The notes beneath the pieces are model-generated. The model was not told the DNA's origin, made no database searches, and saw only the letters and a list, made by a program, of their open reading frames with translations. A DNA stretch of 64,000 nt, from assembly GCA_029556615.1 (NCBI GenBank), contig JAKQDD010000176.1, positions 124,001 to 188,000 of the forward strand, read 5' to 3'. Below, piece after piece: positions 42,481-52,487 of the stretch. This DNA is from Verrucomicrobiota bacterium. GTDB lineage: Bacteria; Verrucomicrobiota; Verrucomicrobiia; Limisphaerales; J093. How positions within the stretch are numbered: position 1 is the first letter of the stretch; each line of letters starts with the position of its first letter. The position numbers and the translations under genes were made by a program.

Positions 42481-43704
42481 ATGCGGATCCTCTCGACTCC
42501 GACCAGTGCGACGGGGCACTGGGACGGGGAATACGACGAACGTGCGTTGCACCGCTGGGCGGTGCAACTGCGGTCGCGTTTGCGGGCGGAAGCGGTCTCG
42601 TTGGGACTGGTGTTCATGGGGCCGCGGCTGATGGATCAGGCGGCTCAGGTGATGGAGATTCTCAGGGTTCATGCGCGGGTGCCGTTGTTGGCTGGCTGTT
42701 CGGGGAAGGGCTTGATTCTTGGCAACGAGGAACTCGAGGGAGGCGGGGGTGTGGTGGTGGGCTTGTACGCGCTGCCGGGGGCGAAGCTAAGGGCGGTTCA
42801 CGTTGTTCAGCGCGAGGTCGAGGAGTACTCGGGTCCGGGGTACTGGGCGGAGGCGACGGGGGTCAAGCTGGGGGCAACGAACGGGTGGCTGGCGTTTGGG
42901 GATCCGTACACGTTTGACGGCGAGCGATGGCTTGCGGGCTGGTCAGCGGAGTACGGATCGTTGCCGACGGTGGGCGGCCTGGCGAGCGGGGAGGGGCAGG
43001 AGCAGCGGACGCAGGTGTATTTGAACGGCGAGGTGCACAACGAGGGTGCGGTGGTGGTGTCCGTGGGCGGGGCGGTGGAGGTCGAGGCGGTGGTATCGCA
43101 GGCGTGCACCCCGATTGGCGAGCCGTGGACGATCACGAAGGTCGAGGGGAATCTGATTCATCAGATCGGGAATCGGCCGGCGTACCAGGTGCTTGCCGAC
43201 ACGTTCGGGCGGCTGCCGAAGGATCAGCAGGAGCGGGCGCGGGGGAACTTGTTTGTGGGTTTGGTGACGAACGAGTACAAGGAGGAATTCCACCGGGGCG
43301 ACTTCCTGATTCGGAGCCTGCTGGGGGGCGACCCGAAAACCGGCGTGCTGGCGGTCGGCGCGCGGCCGCGGGCGGGCCAGTCGGTGCAGTTTCAGTGTCG
43401 GGACGCGGCTTCGGCGACGGAGGATCTGACGGGGCTTCTGGAGGGGGCGCGGCGGAAGGGCGGCGGTGGCCGGATCCTGGGGGCGTGTTTGTGCAGCTGT
43501 CTGGGCCGGGGGGAGCGTTTGTTCGGGGTTCCCCATCATGACGCGGTGTTGATCCAGCGATTGCTGGGGCCCGTGGGGTTGACGGGTTTCTTCTGCAATG
43601 GGGAGATCGGGCCGGTGGGCGGTCGGAGTTACCTGCATGGGTACACGGCCGCGCTGGGGTTGTTCGTGGCAAAACCGCGCCCGGACTTAGGCAACAAGGG
43701 ATGA
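42481..43704 (+). CDS. FIST N/C domain protein
   Basis: LLAGCSGKGLILGNEELEGGGGVVVGL, YQVLADTFGRL, GFFCNGEIGPVGGRSYLHGYTAALGLF. Confidence 0.83.
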   Translation: MRILSTPTSATGHWDGEYDERALHRWAVQLRSRLRAEAVSLGLVFMGPRLMDQAAQVMEILRVHARVPLLAGCSGKGLILGNEELEGGGGVVVGLYALPGAKLRAVHVVQREVEEYSGPGYWAEATGVKLGATNGWLAFGDPYTFDGERWLAGWSAEYGSLPTVGGLASGEGQEQRTQVYLNGEVHNEGAVVVSVGGAVEVEAVVSQACTPIGEPWTITKVEGNLIHQIGNRPAYQVLADTFGRLPKDQQERARGNLFVGLVTNEYKEEFHRGDFLIRSLLGGDPKTGVLAVGARPRAGQSVQFQCRDAASATEDLTGLLEGARRKGGGGRILGACLCSCLGRGERLFGVPHHDAVLIQRLLGPVGLTGFFCNGEIGPVGGRSYLHGYTAALGLFVAKPRPDLGNKG

Positions 43705-43780
43705 CGCGCGCCCGGGGCGCGCACGCTGGCTTGAACACGGTGCAACCTTTCCTCTGTGTCACACTGGAGCGCGGTGGTGC

Positions 43781-44377
43781 ATGACTCGTGTGGTGTCCGG
43801 ATTCATCGTGCGTGTCCGCTCGATTGCGGAGCGATGCGCGTGGGCGGATTTCTTTCCGGTGGCGCAATTGGTCGAGGTGGAGTTGGGGAGCGGCGACGGC
43901 TCGTTCCTGGTCGAGTGGGCGCGGCGGCATCCGGATCGGAACTTCCTGGGCATCGAGCGATTGCTGGGTCGCTTGCGGAAGCTGGACCGGAAGGGGCGTC
44001 GTGCGGGGCTGCGCAATTTGCGGGGGCTGCGGCTGGAGGCGGGGTATTGTCTCGAGTACATACTGCCGCTGGGGGGTATCGCGGCGCTGCATGTCTACTT
44101 TCCGGATCCATGGCCCAAGCGGAAGCACTGGCGCCGTCGTCTGGTTAACGATCGGTTTCCGGGTTTGGCGGCGAGGGTCCTGGCGCCTGGGGGCACGGTC
44201 TATCTGCGGACGGACCATGAGGGCTACGCGGAGGAGATGCGGCGTGTGTTTGGCGGCAGTGCGATGTTCGAGGCGGTGCCGACGCCGCCGGATCTGGCGG
44301 GGGTTGTGACGGATTTCGAGCGGGGTTTTGCGGCGCGCGGGATTGGGGCGCACCGGCTGGCGTATCGGCTGCGGTAG
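43781..44377 (+). CDS. trmB: tRNA (guanine-N7)-methyltransferase
   Basis: VELGSGDGSFLVEWARRHPDRNFLGIE, HVYFPDPWPKRKHWRRRLV. Confidence 0.9.
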   Translation: MTRVVSGFIVRVRSIAERCAWADFFPVAQLVEVELGSGDGSFLVEWARRHPDRNFLGIERLLGRLRKLDRKGRRAGLRNLRGLRLEAGYCLEYILPLGGIAALHVYFPDPWPKRKHWRRRLVNDRFPGLAARVLAPGGTVYLRTDHEGYAEEMRRVFGGSAMFEAVPTPPDLAGVVTDFERGFAARGIGAHRLAYRLR

Positions 44378-44502
44378 TCGGATGGGGGAGGGGAGGGCCG
44401 CGAAGAAGCGCAAGAGGGAAGGAGATCAGCTATGCGGAACGTGCGCTTTGTTGCGGCGATCCCCCTCAGGCTTGGCTTCTGGTGGCGACCCGCCTTGCCG
44501 CC

Positions 44503-45579
44503 TCATGAGATCTCGATCCACTGCCGGGTTTGGGCACTCAGGACGGCGGCGTCCATGACGGCCTGGACGCGGGCGCCTTCGTGGAAGCCTGGGACGCAGG
44601 GTCGCTGACTGCGGATGGCGTCGATGAACTCCCAGGCTTGGTCGTAGCGGAAGGCGACGAGGGGATCGCCGGACTGCGGATCGCGGGGGCTGCCGGGCCA
44701 GCGCCAGTAGGATTCGGGCACGTCGATCCGCTCGAAGCCGGGTCCGCCGCGGCGTCCGGTTTGGAGGTGGTTCCAGTCGCCGGTGACGAAAAGGAAGGAC
44801 CGTTCGCTGCCGTTGAGCTCGACGGAGTCGAGGCTGCGCCAGCTTTCATTGCGGCCGCTGGCGAGTTTGCTGCTTTCGAGGACGCCGGTGGCGCCGTTGG
44901 CGAACTCGGCGATGAGGGCAACCCAATCGTCGAGGTCACTGGGGTTACCTTGGCGCAGGGGATGGATGTTGACGAGGTGGGCGACGAGCCGCCGGATGGG
45001 GCCGACGAGGTTAAGGGCGAAATCGATGCGGTGGCTGAGCATGTCGCCGAGCTCGCCGGTGCCGGCGAGGCATTGGATCTGGCGCCATCCGAGGGCTCTT
45101 GTGCCCCAGTCCTGGAGGCGGCAGGAGCGGTAATGATAGGGCTGGCCCAAGTCGCCGCGGGCCACGAGGTCGCGGAGGTAGCGCATGGCGGGGACGAACC
45201 GGTAGGTGAAGGCGGTCATGTGCCGGACCTTGGCGCGGTCGGCGGCGTCGGCCATGGCGCGGGCGTCGGCGGCGTTGAGCGCCAGGGGCTTTTCGCAGAG
45301 GACATGTTTGCCGCGGGCGATGGCGGCGTGGGCGATGGCGGCGTGGGTATGGTTGGGGGTGGCGATGACGACGGCGTGGATGTCGTCCCGAGCGATGATG
45401 TCGCGGTAATCCGCGGAGACCCATGGCGCAGGGCACTGCTGCCGCGCTCGGTCGAGGACCGCGGGGTCGGTGTCGCAGAGTGCCGTCACCCGGGTATCCG
45501 GGCATAGGGCGAATCCGGGCAGGTGATTTTGCAGCGTGATGCCGCCGCAGCCGATGATGGCGAGGTTGAGAGGAGGCAT
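44503..45579 (-). CDS. Gfo/Idh/MocA-family oxidoreductase
   Basis: NLAIIGCGGITLQNHLPGF, VVIATPNHTHAAIAHAAIARGKHVLCEKPLALN. Confidence 0.9.
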   Translation of the reverse strand: MPPLNLAIIGCGGITLQNHLPGFALCPDTRVTALCDTDPAVLDRARQQCPAPWVSADYRDIIARDDIHAVVIATPNHTHAAIAHAAIARGKHVLCEKPLALNAADARAMADAADRAKVRHMTAFTYRFVPAMRYLRDLVARGDLGQPYHYRSCRLQDWGTRALGWRQIQCLAGTGELGDMLSHRIDFALNLVGPIRRLVAHLVNIHPLRQGNPSDLDDWVALIAEFANGATGVLESSKLASGRNESWRSLDSVELNGSERSFLFVTGDWNHLQTGRRGGPGFERIDVPESYWRWPGSPRDPQSGDPLVAFRYDQAWEFIDAIRSQRPCVPGFHEGARVQAVMDAAVLSAQTRQWIEIS

Positions 45580-45606
45580 GACCGTGTTGAGCTTGGGGAC
45601 TTCGTT

Positions 45607-45630
45607 TGGTTTGAGGCGGCGCCTCGCTAG
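45607..45630 (+). repeat. Bipartite repeat element, 3' fragment (copy I)
   Basis: gtttgaggcggcgcctcgctag. Confidence 0.75.
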
Positions 45631-45688
45631 CGATTGCAGAATTGGGACGGCAAGAAGTCAAGGGGGAAGGGGAGGGATGGGGAGGATT

Positions 45689-47821
45689 CAGGGCTTTTTC
45701 AGCTGGAGGAGGTAGCGACTGAGGGGCATTGATTTTTCAAGAAATGACTAGATTTTTTCGGGCGGCTTTGGCAGAACCTGGGCATGAGAAAGCCACCCAC
45801 GGTGTCGGAATCCGAATGGCTCACCCAAGTGAGCGTGCGTCTGATGCGCGAGGAGGAACGGGAGCGGTTCGACGAGCTGCTGGAAACCCAGCACTATATC
45901 CACAGCGCCCGGCTCGGCGGCCCCAGCCTGCGTTATGTGGCCGAGGCCAACGGTCAGTGGGTGGCGCTGATCAGTTTCAGCGGGGCGGCGCCGCACACCA
46001 AGGCGCGGGAACTGAAGATCGGTTGGACCCCCCGTCAGCGCGCCCGGCGGTTGTGCTGGGTCGTTAACAACAGCCGTTTTCTGCTGCTGCCCGAACGCGC
46101 CCGTTATCCCAACTTGGCGTCGCGGGTCCTGGGACTGTCTCTCAAACGGCTCAGCGCTGACTGGCAAGCCCAGTGGGGGCATCCGGTGCTCTTGGTCGAG
46201 AGCTACGTGGACGAAAGCCAATACCGTGGGACCTGTTATCGAGCGTGCGGGTTCCAAGCCGTGGGGTTGACCGCCGGCTATGGCCGCAGCAGCCGGGACT
46301 ATTACCTGGAGCACGGCCATCCCAAACAGCTGTACCTGCGCGAGTTGCGTCCCCGAGCCCTGAGCCTGCTGCGCCAGGCTCGCCTGCCGGGGGATTTAGC
46401 CGGGCAGGAAGAGAAGATCGGTGGGCCTTGTCCCCTGCGGGCGCGGGAACTGGGCTCGCTCCTGGAGCTCTTTAAGCGGTGCAACGACCCGCGTCGGGGC
46501 CATGGATTGAGGCATCCGCAACCCTACGTCCTGGCGTGCGCGGCGGTGGCGCTGCTCATGGGAGCGGGCGGTTATGAGGGCTTCGAGGAGGAGTGTGGCC
46601 AACTCACGCAGCGGCAATTGCGGGCGCTGGGCGCTCGCCAAGATCCCAAGACGGGCCGTTACCGGGCGCCCAGCGACACCACGTTCTTTCGCGTGATCAA
46701 CGGTCTGGATGCGGCCCAATTTGATCTGTGCATCGGGCAGTGGATGATGGCTCAGGAAATCTCCATTCTCCAGGCCTTGGCGATCGACGGCAAATGTCTG
46801 CGGGGCAGTGGCCGCGGCGACGGCAAGCCGCTGCAATTACTCTCGGCCGTCAGCCATCGCCTCCGTTTGACCGTGGCCCAGGAACCGATCCAGGAGAAGA
46901 GCAATGAGATTCCGGCCCTCCAGCCCCTGCTGCGCAAACTGCCCCCAGCCGCGCTGGAGGGGGCGATGATCACCGCCGATGCCCTGCACTGCCAGCAGGC
47001 GTCCAGCGCGTTCGTGACCCAGGAACTGGGCGCCGATTATCTCTGGGGTCTTAAAGGCAACCAAACCGGCATTCTGGAGCGAGCGCAAGTCCGCCTGCCC
47101 CAAGAGTTTTTTTCCCCCGGAATACGACACGGGCTGGAGCAAGGAGCACGGCCGGCTGGTCCGGTGGCGCCTCCAACGCGTGGGGCTTAGCCCCGAAGAA
47201 GCGGGGCTCTGCGGCTGCTGGCAGTTCATCGCCCTGTGGCGGGAGCAGAAAAGGCTCCGCCAGGGCAAGGTCATCGAGGAGTTCGAGGAATACAGCTTTT
47301 ACTGCACCAGTGCCGCGCCCCAGCAATACAGCGCCCCCCAGCTGCTGGGCTTCATCCGTGACCATTGGGCAGCCATTGAGAACGGAGCCCATCACCGCCG
47401 CGACGTCAGCTTGGGCGAGGACGCCTCCAAAATCAGCGGCCGCACCGGCGCTTATGTGATGGCCACCTTGCGCAATCTGGTGTTGGGGCTCTTCGAGCTC
47501 CAGAAGCATCGCGGCCGAACGCCGGCGCGGACGTTTCCCAGTTGGCGACGCCAACTGACCCATCCCCACAAGATTGCACTCATCACTCGAAACAAGTAGT
47601 CCGCGGCTCCTCGGTTTTCGGCGCTCGTCGGGAAGGCCAGCCCCCTGGCCCCTGGGGGCGCGTGCCTCAGGCCGGGTGCCAACCGGCCGGGCCACCGCCT
47701 CGGGCTGAGCCTCCGGCGCCGGAAAGGGTCCCTTCCCGGCGCGCCGGCGCTTTCCCGAGGCTCTGGGTCAAAGCGTCCGCGCTGCTGGACCACCACGGCC
47801 ATGCCAGACGAAATGCCCCTG
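45689..47821 (+). mobile_element. Complete ISAs1-like insertion sequence, 2133 bp, with N-terminal DUF4338/DruA-like transposase extension
   Basis: Ends CAGGGCTTTTTCAGCTGG / rc CAGGGGCATTTCGTCTGG (13/18), flanked by perfect 9-bp direct repeat gggaggatt at 45680..45688 and 47822..47830. Confidence 0.9.
45784..47599 (+). pseudogene. DUF4338 (DruA-like) + ISAs1-family DDE transposase, split by a 1-nt frame change at T7C5 (47107..47118)
   Basis: ORF1 45784..47190 (N-term WVVNNSRFLLLPERARYPNLASRVL...YRGTCYRACGF; then AIDGKCLRGSGRGDGKPLQLLSAVSH); ORF2 frame continues PPEYDTGWSKEHGRLVRWRL...SEDASKISGR-type ISAs1 C-terminus to 47599. Confidence 0.87.
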
Positions 47822-47885
47822 GGGAGGATTGGAGATTGGCGATTTGAGATTGGAATGGGTTGATGGCGGGGGGTAGGGTGGGGCT

Positions 47886-48665
47886 GTGAGTCTGCCAGTG
47901 GGCGGCAATCAGCGGGAGAGAATCACGGCGGAAGCCATCCGGGCCTGGAAAGGGCATCGGAAGATAGCGGCGCTGACCGCGTACGACTATCCGATGGCGC
48001 GGTTATTGGACGAGGCGGGGGTGCCGGTGCTGCTGGTTGGGGACTCGGTGGGGATGGTGGTGTTGGGGTATCCGGACACGACCTGGGTGACGATGGAGGA
48101 CATGGTGCACCATGTCGGTGCGGTGGCGCGGGCGCGGCCGTCGGGGCTGTTGGTGGCGGATCTGCCGTATGCGAGCTATCGGACTCCGGAGGAAGCGCTG
48201 GCGAATGCGCGGCGGCTGCTCGAGGCGGGGGCGGGGGCGGTCAAGGCGGAGGGGGGGCGAGCGATCGGGGTGGTCGTGGAGGCCCTTGTCGGAGCGGGCA
48301 TACCGTTTCTGGGGCATTTGGGGATGTTGCCGCAGCACATTCGTGAGGAGGGGCGGTACCGGATCAAGGGGCGGACGGAGGAAGAGCATCAGGGGCTGAT
48401 CGAGGATGCGCGGTATCTGGCTGGGGCGGGGGCGTTTGGGGTGGTGCTCGAGCTGGTTGTGCCGGCGGTGGCGGCGGAGATCACGAGGGCGGTGTCGATT
48501 CCGACGATTGGGATTGGGTCGGGTCCGGACTGCGACGGTCAGATCCTGGTGACGCATGATCTGGTGGGAACGTACCCGTGGTTCACTCCGCGTTTTGTCA
48601 AGCCGAGGGTGAACGCGGCGGAGCAGATGCGGGCGGCGGTGATCGAGTGGCAGCGGTCGCTGTAG
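47886..48665 (+). CDS. panB: 3-methyl-2-oxobutanoate hydroxymethyltransferase
   Basis: ALTAYDYPMARLLDEAGVPVLLVGDSVGMVVLGYPDT, GIPFLGHLGMLPQ, IGIGSGPDCDGQILVTHDLVG. Confidence 0.95.
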   Translation: MSLPVGGNQRERITAEAIRAWKGHRKIAALTAYDYPMARLLDEAGVPVLLVGDSVGMVVLGYPDTTWVTMEDMVHHVGAVARARPSGLLVADLPYASYRTPEEALANARRLLEAGAGAVKAEGGRAIGVVVEALVGAGIPFLGHLGMLPQHIREEGRYRIKGRTEEEHQGLIEDARYLAGAGAFGVVLELVVPAVAAEITRAVSIPTIGIGSGPDCDGQILVTHDLVGTYPWFTPRFVKPRVNAAEQMRAAVIEWQRSL

Positions 48666-48681
48666 CCTGGAAGCCTGAAAG

Positions 48682-49722
48682 TCAGGCGTTCCCCTGTGTC
48701 CAGAGCTGGATTTGGCGCTGGGGGGGGCCTGTACTGCTGCGGACGACGAGTTCGGCGGGGAGCCGGCGGGTTTCGGCGGGTTCGGTGCGGAGGAGGCGGA
48801 GCATCACCTCGATGGCGGCGGTGCCGAGTCGGTATTTGGGCTGGCTGACGGTCGTGAGGGGGACTCGGTGGTGTTCGGTGCCCGGGAGATTGCCGTAGCC
48901 GACGAGTGAGATGTCGGTGGGGATTCGGAGGCCGTGGGCGAGGAGGGCGGCGGCGGCGCCGGTGGCGACGGCGTCGCTGCAGGCCTGGACGGCGGTGGCG
49001 CCGGCGTTCTCGGCGAGCATCTGGCTGGCGGCGCGTGCGCCGTCCTCGAAGGTCACGCCGGCTTTGAACACGAGCCGGTCGTCGGGTTCGAGGTTCTGTT
49101 CACGGAGGGCCCGGCGGTAGCCTTCGAGTTGGGCCTGGGCGACGGGCGACTGGGGGGGGCCGGCGAGGCAGGCGATCCGGCGGTGGCCGAGCTCGAGGAG
49201 GTGGCGTGTGGCGAAGCTGCTGCCGGCCACATCATCGCCTTCGACGCCGACGAAGTCCTCGCAGAATGGGGGGCGGGGACCGAGCACGACCACGCGCGTG
49301 CCGCGTCGGCGCAGATCGGCGTAGACGGGGGCGAAGGGGGTGAGCCGGTAGACAGGGGCGATGAAGAGCCCTTCCACGCGTCGGGCGAGGAAGCGCCGGA
49401 GGCAAAGCTCTTCGCGATCGGCCTGGTGGAGGGACTGGGCGAGGAGGAGATCGAAGCCGAGCTCGTGGGTGCGTTCTTCGAGGGCGAGGAGGAGCCGGCT
49501 GGCCGCGGGGTCCGTGACATTGGGGAGGAGGACGCCGAGGAGTCGGCTGGCTCGGGTGCGGAGGCCCTGGGCCATGACATCGGGCACGTAGCCCATTTGC
49601 TGGGCGATGGTGCGGACGCGGAGCTTGGTGGCGGCGGAGATATCGGGTGCGTCACGGAGGACGCGGGACACGGTCATGACCGAGACTCCGGCCTGGCGGG
49701 CGATGTCGACGAGACGAACCAT
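48682..49722 (-). CDS. LacI-family transcriptional regulator
   Basis: MVRLVDIARQAGVSVMTVSRVLRDAPDISAATKLRVRTIAQQMGYVPD; periplasmic-binding-like effector domain. Confidence 0.94.
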   Translation of the reverse strand: MVRLVDIARQAGVSVMTVSRVLRDAPDISAATKLRVRTIAQQMGYVPDVMAQGLRTRASRLLGVLLPNVTDPAASRLLLALEERTHELGFDLLLAQSLHQADREELCLRRFLARRVEGLFIAPVYRLTPFAPVYADLRRRGTRVVVLGPRPPFCEDFVGVEGDDVAGSSFATRHLLELGHRRIACLAGPPQSPVAQAQLEGYRRALREQNLEPDDRLVFKAGVTFEDGARAASQMLAENAGATAVQACSDAVATGAAAALLAHGLRIPTDISLVGYGNLPGTEHHRVPLTTVSQPKYRLGTAAIEVMLRLLRTEPAETRRLPAELVVRSSTGPPQRQIQLWTQGNA

Positions 49723-50606
49723 CAGACGCTGGATCCGCTCCAGTTGAGTTTGTTTCGCAAGGTATCGAAGAAAGAGCTGTCGGGCGGTCGGACGAGCGGT
49801 ACCGCATGGGGGCTGCGTTGGAATTCGAGGGTATCACCGCACTGGAGCTGGGCGCGTGTCTGGCCGTCGGCGGCGAGGTACGTTTCGATCCGCCGGCTGA
49901 GGAGGCGGACTTCGATGGTGGAGGCGAGGTTGACGATGACGGAGCGGTTCGAGAGGGTGTGGGGGCAGATGGGGGTGAGGGCGAAGACTTCGGCCTGGGG
50001 GCTGACGACGGCGCCGCCGGCGGCGAGGGAATAGGCGGTGGATCCGGTGGGGGAGCTGACGATGAGGCCATCGCCGCGATAGCTGGTGAGCTGTTCACCG
50101 TCGACGCGGACTTCGAGTTCGATGAGGCGGGGGACCATGCCGTGGCTGATGACGAAGTCGTTGAGGGCGACCTCGTCGACGGGCTGACTGGCGTTGCGGT
50201 CTCTGGCGCGGATGAGGGGTCGCCGGTCGACGCTGCAACGTCCGGACCAGAGGAGGTCGAGGGTGGTCTGGAGATCGCGGGCGGAGCAGGCGGTGAGGAA
50301 GCCGAGCCGGCCGAGGTTGACGCCGAGGATGGGAGTCGAGGTGCCTGCCGACTCGCGGGCGACGCGGAGGATGGTGCCGTCGCCGCCAAAGACCAAGAGA
50401 AGATCCGAATTCCGGGCCAGGGCAGCCGCGTCCGGGCATTCGGGGCTTCCGAGTCCGGCGAGGGAGGCGGTGGCGGGTTCGGTGAGCCCCTCGCGTCCGC
50501 TGGCGCGGACGAGGCTCAAGGCGCGTCGGACGACGCCGCGGCTGCTTCGCTTTTCCGGATTGGCGACGAGTCCGACTCGGCGGATGGGTTCACTCAGTCT
50601 TTTCAA
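49722..50606 (-). CDS. nadK: NAD kinase
   Basis: LLLVFGGDGTILRVARE, GVNLGRLGFLT, GDGLIVSSPTGSTAYSLAAGG. Confidence 0.94.
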   Translation of the reverse strand: MKRLSEPIRRVGLVANPEKRSSRGVVRRALSLVRASGREGLTEPATASLAGLGSPECPDAAALARNSDLLLVFGGDGTILRVARESAGTSTPILGVNLGRLGFLTACSARDLQTTLDLLWSGRCSVDRRPLIRARDRNASQPVDEVALNDFVISHGMVPRLIELEVRVDGEQLTSYRGDGLIVSSPTGSTAYSLAAGGAVVSPQAEVFALTPICPHTLSNRSVIVNLASTIEVRLLSRRIETYLAADGQTRAQLQCGDTLEFQRSPHAVPLVRPPDSSFFDTLRNKLNWSGSSV

Positions 50607-51336
50607 GCAGGGCCAGGAATTCTTGGTTGCCGGCCGGGCCGAGGATGGGGGATTTGGTCACGGCGTGCCAGTGCAAACCGGGGATGGTGGCGGTGGCGAG
50701 TTGGTCGAGGACGCGCTGATGGATCATGGGGTCGCGGATGACGCCGTGGCCGCGATCGGCCTCGGCCTTGCCGGCCTCGAACTGGGGTTTGACGAGGGCG
50801 ACGAGGCGGCCTCGGGCGGCGAGGAGGGTGGCGACGGGGGGAAGGATGAGTCGCAAGGAGATGAACGAGCAATCGACGCAGGCGAACTGCGGCGGGGCGA
50901 AAGGCATTGGGAAGTGGGCGGGGGTGAGGTGACGGGCGTTGATGCCTTCCAGGACGGTGACGCGGGGGTTGGTGCGGAGTTTCCAGGCGAGTTGGCCGCG
51001 GCCGACGTCGACGGCGTAGACATGGGCGGCTCCGTGTTGGAGCAGGCAATCAGTGAAGCCGCCGGTCGAGGCGCCGACATCGAGGGCGATGAGGCCGGAG
51101 ACGTCGAGGGCGAAGTGGTGGAGCGCGTGTTCCAGTTTGTGGCCGCCGCGGCTCACGTAGCGATCCGGGGTGAGTCGTTCGATGGCATCGCCGGCTCTGA
51201 CGTTCTGGCCGGGCTTGTTGGCTTGCCTGCCGTTGACACGGATCTGGCCGGCGAGGACGGCGCGCCGGGCTTTTTCGCGACTTTCGCAGAGGCCGCGGTC
51301 AACGAGGGCTTGGTCGAGGCGCAGGGGGGGGGGCAT
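50590..51336 (-). CDS. tlyA: TlyA-family rRNA 2'-O-methyltransferase / S4-domain protein
   Basis: LDQALVDRGLCESREKARRAVLAGQIRVNG, YVSRGGHKLEHAL, LDVGASTGGFTDCLLQHGA. Confidence 0.92.
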   Translation of the reverse strand: MPPPLRLDQALVDRGLCESREKARRAVLAGQIRVNGRQANKPGQNVRAGDAIERLTPDRYVSRGGHKLEHALHHFALDVSGLIALDVGASTGGFTDCLLQHGAAHVYAVDVGRGQLAWKLRTNPRVTVLEGINARHLTPAHFPMPFAPPQFACVDCSFISLRLILPPVATLLAARGRLVALVKPQFEAGKAEADRGHGVIRDPMIHQRVLDQLATATIPGLHWHAVTKSPILGPAGNQEFLALLEKTE

Positions 51337-51346
51337 GGGAGGGGGA

Positions 51347-52027
51347 TCAGAAGGCGCAGTCGAGATCGATCGCGTGCGAGAGGCGGCGCAGGTAGTCGTG
51401 CCGGGGGATTTCGGATGCGCCGAGGCGGCGTGTCACTGGAGTCAGCATTTGGATATCGAACAAGGCGAAGCCGCGTTGCCGGAGGTGGTCGACGAGGTGG
51501 CAGAGGGCGACCTTTGAGGCGTCGGTGGCCCGGTGGAACATGGACTCGCCGGCGAACAAGCCGCCGGCGGCGACGCCGTAGATGCCGCCGACGAGGCTGT
51601 TGCCGGCCCAGCACTCGACGCTATGGGCGAATCCGGCGCGGTGGAGGGCCCCATAGGCTTGGATGAACTCGGGGCTGATCCAGGTCGAGCGGCGGCCTGG
51701 AGCAGAACGGGCACAGCCGCGGATGACGGCGTCGAAGGCGGTGTCTCGCGTCACGGTGAAGGGCTGGAGGCGGAGGGTTCGATGGAGGCTTTTGGGGATA
51801 TGGAACCGATCCAGCTCGAACAGGGCGCGGGGGTCTGGGGACCACCAGGTCAGGGGGTTGACGGACCAGGGGAAGATCCCGGTCCGGTAGGCAAGGAGGA
51901 GGCGGTCGACGCTGAGGTCCCCGCCCATGGCGACCAAGCCGGCGAGGGGGCCCCGGCTGGGTGCAGCGGAGGGGTCGGGGAACCAGAGGCTGTCATCGAG
52001 AATCACCACGGGCGGGGGAGGGGCCAT
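51347..52027 (-). CDS. aat: Leucyl/phenylalanyl-tRNA--protein transferase
   Basis: LVAMGGDLSVDRLLLAYRTGIFPW, WWSPDPRALFELDRFHI, GGIYGVAAGGLFAGESMFHRATDASKVAL. Confidence 0.95.
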   Translation of the reverse strand: MAPPPPVVILDDSLWFPDPSAAPSRGPLAGLVAMGGDLSVDRLLLAYRTGIFPWSVNPLTWWSPDPRALFELDRFHIPKSLHRTLRLQPFTVTRDTAFDAVIRGCARSAPGRRSTWISPEFIQAYGALHRAGFAHSVECWAGNSLVGGIYGVAAGGLFAGESMFHRATDASKVALCHLVDHLRQRGFALFDIQMLTPVTRRLGASEIPRHDYLRRLSHAIDLDCAF

Positions 52028-52487
52028 GCAATGCCTCGAGCAGGACGCACTCGTAATAGGCAGCGAGTTCCATGGTCAGAAAGAAGGGTGCGGTGGCCTG
52101 GGTCGGTCTGGGTTCCCGGCCCTGATCCGGGTCGGGGCAGCCGGCGCGGATCCAGGAGCCGACGCGGACGTCGTTAAGGACCTGGAGGAACCACTCGATG
52201 TCGTTGCGATCGAGGGTCAACTGGGCGCCGGTGCCTCGGGGTGCGAGCCGTTGGCGGTCCTGGAGCAGGGCGTCGAGCCGGCGGCGTCCTTCGGCTTTTC
52301 CGGCGGCGAGGGCTTCATCGAGGAGGGTTTGGCTCGAAGTGTTTTCTGCGGCTGGTGTCCGGCGGGATCGAGGATCGGCCTCATGGGATGCCATGGGGTA
52401 ATGGCGGAGCACTTCGCCGAGCAGGACGCGGTCACGCGCGGTGAGGCGGAAGACGAAGTGCCCGCTCTGGATATGGAGCAGCCTCAT
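51993..52487 (-). CDS. DUF2017-like protein between clpS and aat
   Basis: MRLLHIQSGHFVFRLTARDRVLLGEVL...FLQVLNDVRVGSWIRAG...AAYYECVLLEAL; overlaps both neighbours. Confidence 0.6.
   Translation of the reverse strand: MRLLHIQSGHFVFRLTARDRVLLGEVLRHYPMASHEADPRSRRTPAAENTSSQTLLDEALAAGKAEGRRRLDALLQDRQRLAPRGTGAQLTLDRNDIEWFLQVLNDVRVGSWIRAGCPDPDQGREPRPTQATAPFFLTMELAAYYECVLLEALHGPSPARGDSR

Noticed and set aside
37417-43683. Shared 15-mer ggcaaaaccgcgccc at 37421 and 43669
   Set aside because: A single 15-mer match in 64 kb of GC-rich DNA is compatible with chance; flanks do not extend the similarity.
45784-47190. Druantia anti-phage defence system
   Set aside because: Only the DruA-like domain is present, fused to an ISAs1 transposase inside an IS with TSDs; no DruB-E genes nearby.
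47542-47847. 101-aa ORF at the right end of the IS as a passenger gene
   Set aside because: Overlaps the transposase C-terminus out of frame, Pro/Arg-rich, runs across the IS boundary; no recognisable family.
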